Assembly (NCBI RefSeq): GCF_963974515.1
Contig: NZ_CAXBDD010000003.1
Location: forward strand, 77,659-141,658
Reading direction: 5' to 3'
Length of the DNA stretch: 64,000 nucleotides
From: Sunxiuqinia sp963974515
GTDB lineage: Bacteria > Bacteroidota > Bacteroidia > Bacteroidales > Prolixibacteraceae
The notes under the pieces are model-generated. The model did not search any database, was not told where the DNA came from, and saw only the letters and a list, made by a program, of their open reading frames with translations. Within the stretch, counting starts at the first letter, position 1; every line of letters begins with the position of its first letter. The position numbers and the translations under genes are program-made. Positions 44,251 through 52,391 of the stretch are shown piece by piece.

Positions 44251-45128
44251 CGTAGGCAAACCAATCCTGCTGTTTCAAAGGGCCGATGCCAAAACAAAGT
44301 CAGGGGTTACAACAGGCCCTGGTGAATGCCCTTCATTCCATTTTACTTTTGCTGGCACCATCAGCCACTGGATCTCAAGCGGAATATCTACCCGTAAGCA
44401 GGATAATTTACAATTGAGGTTCTATAGACTGGAAGTAGATTTAATAACCAGGATAGTTTTATTACACCAGGTCCTCTTAAATCAAATGCTGATTTTTTCA
44501 AGACTTTTTTTTTACAGTTTTTTCATTGAATCAAGTTACGCCAAATCAAAAAGCAATGATTAGCACGTATGTTGCAAAAGTCTAAACTATGTTGCAACAG
44601 GTTACACATGTTTGAGGAGGAGATTCCATGTTTATTTTAATTGGCCTACTGAACCGGTCACTCGATGTTGTCAGCTGAGTGGCTTGATTAGTGAAGGATT
44701 CATTTCGAGTGCAGCCCGCACTCGCAAGCGATTCCGCATATTGGTCGGATGACTTCGACCTAGCAAGAAGACTTTTTCTACAGATTGCGTTTTCGCTGCC
44801 TCAGGCATCAGATGTTTGCAGGAATAACCGGAGCAAGGGATGATGCGATCCCCCGGCTGGTATGGTACGGCTTGCATCCTGGCTCCTTATTCTTCAAACA
44901 AGTCAATCCGCCGGATTTTAAAATAATGGCCAATGGGATGACTTTCGTTTGTGCCAGTCGATACAACAATTGGTAAAAAAAGCAGTATAAGTGCTTAGTA
45001 TATGAGTTGGTGAGTTGATGGCTCAGGTGTTCTTTGGTCGCAGGTATTCTTATGGAAGCAAACTATTTCTGTATTCAGTGGTTTGTGTAGTTGTGATGGG
45101 CGTTGCTTTAAACCGTAAAACTAGTTCT
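44251..45128. other. gene-poor region upstream of the fusion regulator
   Basis: About 880 nt with no convincing gene. It contains a direct repeat TATGTTGCAA at 44568-44577 and 44588-44597 (20-bp period), which could be a regulator site. Overlapping ORFs on both strands around 44670-44976 lack protein-like composition. Confidence 0.5.
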
Positions 45129-46232
45129 ATGCCAATTTATATGGATCGTCATGATGTGTCAGACCAGGTAACTGCCGAAATTGTGGCCGAGTTACATCAG
45201 CAGGATTTACAAATTCAGGATCAATTTGATTGTAAAGGTTTAACCTACTGGTTTGATGAAAAGCGGAAAACCGCTTTTTGTTTGATTGAAGCGCCCAACG
45301 CTGATGCCATTCAACAAATGCATGACCATGCTCATGGCGAAGTCCCGCACCAGATTATTGAAGTAGATACCCACGTGGTCGAGTCATTTCTCGGCAGAAT
45401 TACTGATCCGGAAAAGTCACAAAACACCGATTTAAATATTATTCGCGATCCTGCTTTCAGGGCAATTCTGGTTACCGGGTTTGATGACGGGCCGTTGCTT
45501 GATGCACCGAACATCCAGAATTCAGACTTTTCCAGTTGTATGAAGTCGTTTTCCAGCGTTTTTGGTCGTTTTGGAGGCCAACTGGTGAAGCAAAGCGGGA
45601 ACCGTTTCCTGGTTTCGTTTCAGTCGGTCTCGGAGGCTGTTCGGTGCGCGATCGAGCTGCATACTGTAGACAAGGAAAGGCATGAATCCATGCGGTGTGA
45701 TACCAATAAACTAAAAACAGGAATCAGTTCCGGAGTGCCGGTTACAGAAGGGAAGCAGTTTTTTGAAGAGGCGATCCAAACGGCTGAGCGGATGTTTCAT
45801 ATTTCGGATGGCAAGATCGTGATGTCTTTGGAAATCAAAAAGCTTTACAAAAGCGATAATCTGAATGTTTTTCTTGATGACGAGGTGGTTGAGATCTTGA
45901 ATCCTTCGGATGAAAAATTTTTAAATCGCTTAATGAGCTACATAACGGAGACCTGGCAAAACACGGAGCTGCATGTAGATGATTTTGGAGCGCACCTGGG
46001 CTACAGCAGGTCGCAATTGTATCGAAAAATGGTTTCACTCACTGGCATGTCTCCCAATAGTTTTATCAAGGAATATCGTTTGGCCAAGGCCTTAAGCCTC
46101 ATCAACCAGCAGTCCGGGAATATTTCGGAGATTGCCTACGAAACCGGGTTTAACAGCCCGTCTTACTTTGCCAAATGCTTTCATAAAAAATATGGTCTGT
46201 CGCCGTCCGAATACATGAATCAAGTGGAGTGA
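45129..46232 (+). CDS. DUF4242 / cyclase-like / AraC-HTH fusion regulator
   Basis: 367 residues from the ATG at 45129, where the family-typical MPIYMDRHD starts; the frame is open to 45015 but that extension is unlike the family. Domain 1 (1-88) is a DUF4242/SCO4226 nickel-binding-like domain: GLTYWFDEKRKTAFCLIEAP and HAHGEVPHQIIEVD. Domain 2 (about 110-250) follows a class III nucleotide-cyclase pattern (FGGQLVKQSGNRFLVSFQSVSEAVRCAIEL, LKTGISSGVP) but with GN where active cyclases have GD, so it is probably inactive, a sensor or dimer domain. Domain 3 (about 268-367) is an AraC HTH: LHVDDFGAHLGYSRSQLYRKM and ISEIAYETGFNSPSYFAKCF. Target genes unknown; the truncated hemoglobin gene lies downstream. 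Confidence 0.8.
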   Translation: MPIYMDRHDVSDQVTAEIVAELHQQDLQIQDQFDCKGLTYWFDEKRKTAFCLIEAPNADAIQQMHDHAHGEVPHQIIEVDTHVVESFLGRITDPEKSQNTDLNIIRDPAFRAILVTGFDDGPLLDAPNIQNSDFSSCMKSFSSVFGRFGGQLVKQSGNRFLVSFQSVSEAVRCAIELHTVDKERHESMRCDTNKLKTGISSGVPVTEGKQFFEEAIQTAERMFHISDGKIVMSLEIKKLYKSDNLNVFLDDEVVEILNPSDEKFLNRLMSYITETWQNTELHVDDFGAHLGYSRSQLYRKMVSLTGMSPNSFIKEYRLAKALSLINQQSGNISEIAYETGFNSPSYFAKCFHKKYGLSPSEYMNQVE

Positions 46233-46840
46233 TGTAGCTTCGCTTTTCCTTCCATAGAATCTACTTTCAGACACAAATTTGTAAGTTTTGATTTTTATTT
46301 GATCGGGACTTTTTTCTAAGAACCAGAAGATGAAAACCAAAGGAAAAGTTTGGATCCTTAAGTCCGACACCTGGCCGGAGGCGAAAGCAGGCCAGGGCGT
46401 CAAAGTCGCCCGGACCTGCGTTGGCGGGAAGGATAAATCTGCAGATCTGGAGAAAAGCGTTTTGCGATGAGGCGCAGGCCGACAAAGATCCTCCCAATAC
46501 TAAAGAATTGCACCTTGTTTGCTGTTGTGCAATTCAACCCGGGTGCCGTTTCACTACACCTGGGGCAATTGACATTTAACCCTGTTGGGATAACAGGTTT
46601 TTCTCGGGGCAGCCGAGAAAATTGGTGCGTCTTGTGCCCCATCATATTTGTGTATGAAGGCAGTTCCAAAGAATAAAAAGACCTAAATGTATTCATTGTT
46701 GAACGGAATGTGTCAGTCCACGGGAGTGATAAGCCCTAATTTTGAGTCAATGCATGGGGGCGACTCGATCACCCCCCAAAATCACAACACCAGGCATACA
46801 AGTGCCTGTGAATTGAAAATGAAAAAAAAATGAGAAGGTT
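46233..46840. other. 608-nt region between the fusion regulator and the hemoglobin gene
   Basis: Contains one possible 46-codon ORF (46330-46470) and two adjacent hairpins: CCTGTT/AACAGG and TTTTCTCGG/CCGAGAAAA (about 46581-46621). Overlapping minus-strand ORFs are probably shadows. Confidence 0.5.
46330..46470 (+). CDS. possible small hypothetical protein
   Basis: 46 codons: starts MKTKGKVWILKSDTW, then PEAKAGQGVKVARTCVGG and ends ADLEKSVLR. Composition is protein-like (a short strand, then basic/glycine-rich middle), but there is no family match I know and two other frames are open across it. Weak support. Confidence 0.3.
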   Translation: MKTKGKVWILKSDTWPEAKAGQGVKVARTCVGGKDKSADLEKSVLR

Positions 46841-47215
46841 ATGAGTAAAATGTTATTTGAAAGACTTGGAGGTAAAGAAGGTATTACAAAAATTGTTGAT
46901 GACGTAGTGGACGCGCACATGAACAATCCGGCGATCAGTTCCCGCTTTCTTCCTTATCTGGAAACGCCGGAGAAACTAGCGATTGTAAAACAACATACAG
47001 TTGATTTTTTTAGTGCCGGAAGTGGTGCCCCCGTGACTTACAACGGACGCGATATGCCGGAAGCGCATCGGGGAATGAATATTAGTGCGGCCGAATACAT
47101 GCATGCCATCGACGATATCTTTTTGGCCCTGGACAAGCATCGAATCGACGATGAAACAAAAAAGGATGTACTGTTTATCCTATGGTCGTTAAAAGGGATG
47201 ATTATGGGCCGGTAG
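46841..47215 (+). CDS. group 1 truncated hemoglobin
   Basis: 124 residues: LFERLGGKEGITKIVDDVVDAHMNNP, FFSAGSGAPVTYNGRDMPEAHRGMNIS with proximal haem ligand H76, and a helical end. Members bind O2 or NO and often take part in NO detoxification. The usual Phe-Tyr pair of helix B (FY in VDDFY) is Val-Val here (residues 22-23), so the distal pocket lacks the Tyr that normally stabilises bound O2. It converges on the pyruvate oxidoreductase gene. Confidence 0.88.
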   Translation: MSKMLFERLGGKEGITKIVDDVVDAHMNNPAISSRFLPYLETPEKLAIVKQHTVDFFSAGSGAPVTYNGRDMPEAHRGMNISAAEYMHAIDDIFLALDKHRIDDETKKDVLFILWSLKGMIMGR

Positions 47216-47220
47216 TGAAT

Positions 47221-47255
47221 AAAAAAAAGCCACCCTCCCGTAGGAAGATGGCTTT
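47221..47255 (-). terminator. terminator of the pyruvate:ferredoxin oxidoreductase gene
   Basis: Stem of AAAGCCA with TGGCTTT plus an imperfect upper part (47226-47255), loop CGTA. On the minus strand it is followed by T8, 30 nt past the stop at 47285. No T-run on the plus strand. Confidence 0.8.
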
Positions 47256-47284
47256 GAACTATAGTAAACGGTTTTTTTCTCAGC

Positions 47285-50200
47285 TTACTTTTCTTCAGTC
47301 GTTTCCGGTGCAAAGTTCATGGCAGCGAACCGTTTGTAGGAAGCATGACGCCATTTGGCATTTTCTTCCGACGCCTTAAACAGTTCGGCAGCTTGTTCCG
47401 GGAATGACTTTTTCAGTGAAGTATAACGAACTTCGCCGTTCAGGAATTCCTGGAACTTACTCCAGTCCGGATCTTTTGAGTCCATTACGAAAGGATTTTG
47501 TCCTTCTTGTTCCAACATGGGGTTGTAGCGGAACAGTGACCAATAACCGGCTTCAACGGCTTTTTTCTCTTCAGCTTGTGTTGCGCCCATGCTGGCACGC
47601 AGTCCGTGGTTGATACACGGAGAATAAGCGATGATCAGCGATGGTCCCGGGTAAGCTTCCGCTTCGCGAATTGCTTTCAGGTATTGCGCCTGGTTAGCCC
47701 CCATAGCCACTTGTGCTACATAAACATAGCCGTACGACATGGCCATAACACCCAAATCCTTTTTGCGGATTTTCTTACCTGAAGAGGCAAATTTGGCAAC
47801 CGCACCAACCGGAGTCGATTTTGATGCCTGACCACCAGTGTTCGAATAAACTTCGGTATCCATCACCAATACGTTTACATCTTCGCCCGAAGCCAACACG
47901 TGATCCAGACCTCCGTAACCGATGTCGTAGGCCCATCCGTCGCCACCAAATACCCATACTGATTTTTTCACCAGGTATTTTTTCAGGCTTAGAATGTCTT
48001 TGGCATATGGCGCATCGTTTCCAGTCAAAACTTCCAGTACCTTCGCTGACGCTTCTTTCGATGCTTCGGCATTGTCTTTTCCTTCGATCCAGGCAGTGAA
48101 AACTGCTTTTTCATCATCGCTGATGCCGTTTTGTAAAGCATCGCTCATGATCATTGCAATGCGGTCGCGTTGTGCGTTCACACCTTCTGACATACCAAAA
48201 CCATATTCGGCGTTGTCTTCAAACAGTGAGTTAGCCCATGCTGGTCCTTCACCGCTTTCCTTGTGCTTGCAGTAGGGAGTTGCCGGAGCCGATCCACCGT
48301 AGATAGAAGAACAACCGGTGGCGTTGGCAATCATCATGCGTTCGCCAAACAACTGAGTAATCAGTTTGATGTATGGTGTTTCACCACAACCCGCACAAGC
48401 TCCGGAGAACTCAAACAAAGGTTGGGCAAACTGTGAGTTTTTCACCGACTTGAACTTGTCAACCACTTTTTCTTTGTAAGTGACTTGCTTGTCCATATAA
48501 TCCCAGCGCGCAATTTGCGACTCCTGTGATCCCAGCGGTTTCATGATCAAAGATTTCTCTTTGGAAGGACACACTTCGGCACAGTTTCCACAACCGGTAC
48601 AATCCAGTACTGAAACCTGGATGCGGAAATTCAATCCGGGGAATTGCTTGGTAGGTGTCGCTGTTTTTACCGCTGTTCCTTCCGGTGCATTGGCCAGTTC
48701 TTCTTCGGTTAAAAGGAACGGACGGATGGCCGCGTGAGGACAAACGTAAGCACATTGGTTACACTGAATACAGTTGTCTTCTTGCCATTCGGGCACGTTG
48801 ACCGCAATTCCGCGTTTTTCAAACGCAGCGGTTCCTTGTTCGAAGGTACCGTCTTCATAACCTACAAAGGTTGATACCGGCAGATCGTTTCCTTTTTGTG
48901 CGTTGATCACGTCAACAAATTTGCTGATGTAATCCGGGCGGTCAGTGGCGGCCGCTTCTTCCTCGAGCTTGATATCTTTCCACTCGGCAGGAACAGCAAC
49001 TTTAACCACGTTTTTACCACCGGCTTCAACAGCGGCAAAGTTCATGTTGACGATTTTTTCGCCTTTGGAACCGTATGATTTAACAATTGCCTTTTTCATG
49101 GAATCAACCGCCTGGTCGTAAGGAATTACTCCGGTGATTTTGAAGAAAGCCGACTGCATGATGGTGTTGGTACGGGTTCCCAGTCCAAGCTCTTCGCCCA
49201 GTTTGGTTCCGTTGATGATGTAGAACTTGATTTCGTTTTCGGCCAGGTAACGTTTCATGGCGTCGGGCAGGCGTTTTTTGGTTTCCTCTTCATCCCAGAT
49301 GGAGTTGAGCAGGAATGAACCACCCTTCTTCAGGCCTTTCAACACGTCATACAGATTCACGTAGGCCGGAACGTGGCAAGCCACAAAATCAGGCGTGGTA
49401 ATCAGGTAGGTTGAGCGGATCGGGCTGTCGCCAAAACGAAGGTGCGAACAAGTAAAACCACCCGATTTTTTCGAGTCGTACTCGAAATAACCCTGGCAAA
49501 ATTTGTCCGTGGTGTCACCAATAATTTTGATGGAGTTTTTGTTGGCTCCAACGGTACCATCCGAACCTAAACCATAGAATTTTGCTTCGTAGGTTCCTTC
49601 AGGAGAAACTTTAATTTCTTCTTTTAACGGAAGTGACTTGAAGGTCACGTCGTCAACAATACCCAGCGTGAATCCGTTTTTCGGTTCGGGAAGCTCCAGG
49701 TTTTCGTAAACCGACATGATTTGCGATGGGGTAGTGTCTTTTGAACCCAAGCCAAAGCGTCCGCCAACAATCACAGGCGCGTTTTCTTTTCCGTAGAACA
49801 GGTCCTTTACTTCAAGATAAAGCGGTTCGCCGTTTGTTCCAGGCTCTTTGCTGCGGTCAAGAATGGCAATGCGCTTCACTGATTTTGGCAGTACATTCAT
49901 AAAGTACTTGCCGCTAAACGGACGATACAGGTGCACCGACAATAAACCAACTTTTTTGCCTTGAGCAGCCAGATGGTCGATGGTTTCTTTGATGGTTTCG
50001 GTAACCGACCCCATCGCGATGATGATGTTTTCAGCATCCTTGTCACCGTAGTAGGTGAACGGGTGATACTCGCGCCCGGTCAGCTTGGTAATTTCCTGCA
50101 TATAGCCTTCCACAATGTCGGGAACCGCATCGTAGAATGCGTTGGAAGCTTCTTTCGCCTGGAAGAAAATATCCGGGTTTTGCGCAGTACCACGGGTTTG

Positions 50201-50845
50201 CGGGCTTTCAGGGTTTAAAGCGCGATCGCGGAATGCTTGCAATGCTTCGTAATCAATCAATGGGCGGATATCTTCCTGGTCAAGAACTTCGATTTTTTGA
50301 ACTTCGTGTGAAGTCCGGAATCCATCGAAGAACGACAAGAAAGGTACGCGTGATTTCAGCGTAGCCAGGTGAGAAACACCAGCCAAATCCATTTCTTCTT
50401 GTACTGAACCAGCAGCCAACATGGCGAATCCGGTTTGACGAGCCGCGTAAACATCGGAGTGATCGCCGAAGATTGACAAGGCGTGACCTGCCAAGGCACG
50501 GGCACTCACGTGAAATACAGTCGGCAGCAATTCACCGGCAATTTTGTACATGTTAGGAATCATCAACAACAAACCTTGTGAGGCGGTGTAAGTTGAAGTC
50601 AATGCGCCTGATTGCAACGCCCCGTGAACAGCACCGGCAGCGCCGCCTTCACTTTGCATTTCGGCTAAACGTACCGGACGTCCAAATAAGTTCTTTTTCC
50701 CTTTTGCAGCCCATTCATCCACATATTCGGCCATGGTTGACGATGGCGTAATGGGATAGATACAGGCAACTTCGCTAAACATGTAACTCATATACGCCGC
50801 TGCGTAGTTTCCGTCACACGTAATGAATTTCTTCTCTTTTGCCAT
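47285..50845 (-). CDS. nifJ: pyruvate:ferredoxin (flavodoxin) oxidoreductase, one-piece
   Basis: 1186 residues from the ATG at 50845 (the frame extends to 50938, but MAKEKKFITCDGNYAAAYMSYMFSE is the conserved start). It oxidises pyruvate to acetyl-CoA and CO2, reducing ferredoxin. Order: domain I with YPITPSSTMAEYVDEW, domain II (ITDTTDKFCQGY..), the two-cluster ferredoxin domain CIQCNQCAYVCPH and CTGCGNCAEVCPS, then the thiamine-binding domain with CAGCGETPYIKL, GGDGWAYDIGYGGLDH and a long C-terminal part that caps the enzyme. Single gene with its own terminator. Confidence 0.96.
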   Translation of the reverse strand: MAKEKKFITCDGNYAAAYMSYMFSEVACIYPITPSSTMAEYVDEWAAKGKKNLFGRPVRLAEMQSEGGAAGAVHGALQSGALTSTYTASQGLLLMIPNMYKIAGELLPTVFHVSARALAGHALSIFGDHSDVYAARQTGFAMLAAGSVQEEMDLAGVSHLATLKSRVPFLSFFDGFRTSHEVQKIEVLDQEDIRPLIDYEALQAFRDRALNPESPQTRGTAQNPDIFFQAKEASNAFYDAVPDIVEGYMQEITKLTGREYHPFTYYGDKDAENIIIAMGSVTETIKETIDHLAAQGKKVGLLSVHLYRPFSGKYFMNVLPKSVKRIAILDRSKEPGTNGEPLYLEVKDLFYGKENAPVIVGGRFGLGSKDTTPSQIMSVYENLELPEPKNGFTLGIVDDVTFKSLPLKEEIKVSPEGTYEAKFYGLGSDGTVGANKNSIKIIGDTTDKFCQGYFEYDSKKSGGFTCSHLRFGDSPIRSTYLITTPDFVACHVPAYVNLYDVLKGLKKGGSFLLNSIWDEEETKKRLPDAMKRYLAENEIKFYIINGTKLGEELGLGTRTNTIMQSAFFKITGVIPYDQAVDSMKKAIVKSYGSKGEKIVNMNFAAVEAGGKNVVKVAVPAEWKDIKLEEEAAATDRPDYISKFVDVINAQKGNDLPVSTFVGYEDGTFEQGTAAFEKRGIAVNVPEWQEDNCIQCNQCAYVCPHAAIRPFLLTEEELANAPEGTAVKTATPTKQFPGLNFRIQVSVLDCTGCGNCAEVCPSKEKSLIMKPLGSQESQIARWDYMDKQVTYKEKVVDKFKSVKNSQFAQPLFEFSGACAGCGETPYIKLITQLFGERMMIANATGCSSIYGGSAPATPYCKHKESGEGPAWANSLFEDNAEYGFGMSEGVNAQRDRIAMIMSDALQNGISDDEKAVFTAWIEGKDNAEASKEASAKVLEVLTGNDAPYAKDILSLKKYLVKKSVWVFGGDGWAYDIGYGGLDHVLASGEDVNVLVMDTEVYSNTGGQASKSTPVGAVAKFASSGKKIRKKDLGVMAMSYGYVYVAQVAMGANQAQYLKAIREAEAYPGPSLIIAYSPCINHGLRASMGATQAEEKKAVEAGYWSLFRYNPMLEQEGQNPFVMDSKDPDWSKFQEFLNGEVRYTSLKKSFPEQAAELFKASEENAKWRHASYKRFAAMNFAPETTEEK

Positions 50846-51027
50846 TTTATTCAAGTTAAATTTCAGATTTATATTCTTTTGATTCTCAATTCTTGTTGCA
50901 GGATGCTGGACGTTGGTGAACTTTAATTGAAAGTTCACGAGGCAAATTCCATATTTCCAACTTTTTATAAGACATCCTTTTTATTTATTCTCTTTTCTCT
51001 TCAATTCTTTTATTCCGCATCTAGCAT

Positions 51028-52203
51028 CTAATACAAAAAACCAAAAAGCCACAAAGGGATCTTATTTTCGCTGCCTGCTTCAATCATGTCGGCAGCAGCA
51101 TAAGTTCCTTCTTCCGGCTCGGTATATTTTCCACCAATAATGAAGTGGTATTTTTCGTTTACCTTAAAGTCAGCTCTGTCCGAGCTTTTTATATGGTGTT
51201 GGTATCCCACTTGGTTATAAAAGAAGGTGGTGCGTAAATTTCGGTTGCTGGTATTGTTTGGTTCTACGGCAAACAGCAGGTTGGTGTTGTGCATGTATAC
51301 CAAATCCGGTTTTTTCGACTGATCTTCGCTGCCATTAGGGAAAAGCAAGTTAATCAGACGCGCATTTTTCAGGTAGCGTATGTAGTTCATAATCGTAGCC
51401 CGCGAAGTTTCCACTTCGTTACTTACTTTACTAATATTGGGCGAAAAAGGTGCCTCGCTGGCTGTAATTTGAAGCAGCTTTCTCAGCTTGGGAAGATACT
51501 TCAATTCCAGCTGGTTCAGATAAGTCACATCCAGTTCCAAAGCCAGATTAACATGTTTGAGCAGCTTCTCGTAGTAAAACGACTTGTTATTCAGAAAATA
51601 TGGATAAAATCCGGTTTGCAGATATTCCTGAAAGTAGGCTAACGGCTTGACATGTTCCGTGATTTCCTTTGTAATTTGCTGGTGATTTGTCAATATTTCA
51701 TCCAGTTTGTAACGCCTGAATTGATGTTTTCCGTGAAAATTTAAATACTCGCGGAACGACAAACCTTCGAGATGATAAACCTTGGCGATATTTTTAAGTT
51801 TTTCATTTCCCTCAATGACCCGTAAAACAGGTGAGGCGGTGAAAACGATTTTCAACTCAGGAAGATGATCATAGCATGCCCGCAATTCTTCCGACCACTC
51901 CGGATATTTATGGATCTGGTCCAGAATCAGAACTTTGCCACCTTTTTTGTAGAATTCGTCGGCAAAATTGTAAATCTTGCGCCGGGTAAAGTAAAAATTG
52001 TTCAAATTGACATACAAGCAAGTTTTGTCATCGGCATATTTTTCTTCTACCAGGTTAAGCAGGAAGGTGGTTTTGCCGACTCCACGAAAACCCTTGATAC
52101 AAATCAATCGGTGCGACCAGTCGATCTCATCAATCAACTCCCGGCGAATTGTTTCACGGGATTGTTCGAAAAGCGTTTGATGTATATGTATAAGATGCTC
52201 CAC
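51028..52203 (-). CDS. AAA ATPase with DUF4143-like C-terminus
   Basis: 391 residues. Walker A GFRGVGKTTFL near 38-48, Walker B VLILDQI near 91-97, then FTASPVLRVIEG (sensor I) and EGLSFREYLNF. C-terminal part resembles DUF4143 (winged helix with SKVSNEVETSRATIMNYIRYLKNARLINLLFP, then a nuclease-like fold ending in IPLWLFGFLY). Such proteins are very common in Bacteroidota, with unknown function. Confidence 0.88.
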   Translation of the reverse strand: MEHLIHIHQTLFEQSRETIRRELIDEIDWSHRLICIKGFRGVGKTTFLLNLVEEKYADDKTCLYVNLNNFYFTRRKIYNFADEFYKKGGKVLILDQIHKYPEWSEELRACYDHLPELKIVFTASPVLRVIEGNEKLKNIAKVYHLEGLSFREYLNFHGKHQFRRYKLDEILTNHQQITKEITEHVKPLAYFQEYLQTGFYPYFLNNKSFYYEKLLKHVNLALELDVTYLNQLELKYLPKLRKLLQITASEAPFSPNISKVSNEVETSRATIMNYIRYLKNARLINLLFPNGSEDQSKKPDLVYMHNTNLLFAVEPNNTSNRNLRTTFFYNQVGYQHHIKSSDRADFKVNEKYHFIIGGKYTEPEEGTYAAADMIEAGSENKIPLWLFGFLY

Positions 52204-52228
52204 TTGTTATCGATGCAATTTCTGCAAG

Positions 52229-52261
52229 CAAAAGTAAACACGAAGTTTGATATTTTGCAAT
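52229..52261 (-). promoter_or_regulatory. promoter for the AAA ATPase gene
   Basis: On the minus strand ATTG (52261-52258), 21 nt, TACTTTTG (52236-52229). Good fit; leader of about 20 nt. Confidence 0.6.
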
Positions 52262-52366
52262 CCAGAGATAACAATTTCATCCAAAATGTGTAATTTATAA
52301 TTAGTAAAAATAAGCTCTTGGCTGGCTGGCATCATCGGAGAAATGATGAAGACATTAGATAATGCG

Positions 52367-52374
52367 TATTTTTG
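52367..52374 (+). promoter_or_regulatory. -7 box of the U32 gene
   Basis: TATTTTTG, full TAnnTTTG match. It overlaps the first in-frame ATG at 52362, so the start at 52392 is preferred. Confidence 0.5.
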
Positions 52375-52391
52375 TGAAAATTCAATTGTTT

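Noticed and set aside
44671..44976. Overlapping ORFs on opposite strands (68 and 63 codons).
   Set aside because: Neither has a recognised domain or a promoter; likely chance openings in a non-coding region.
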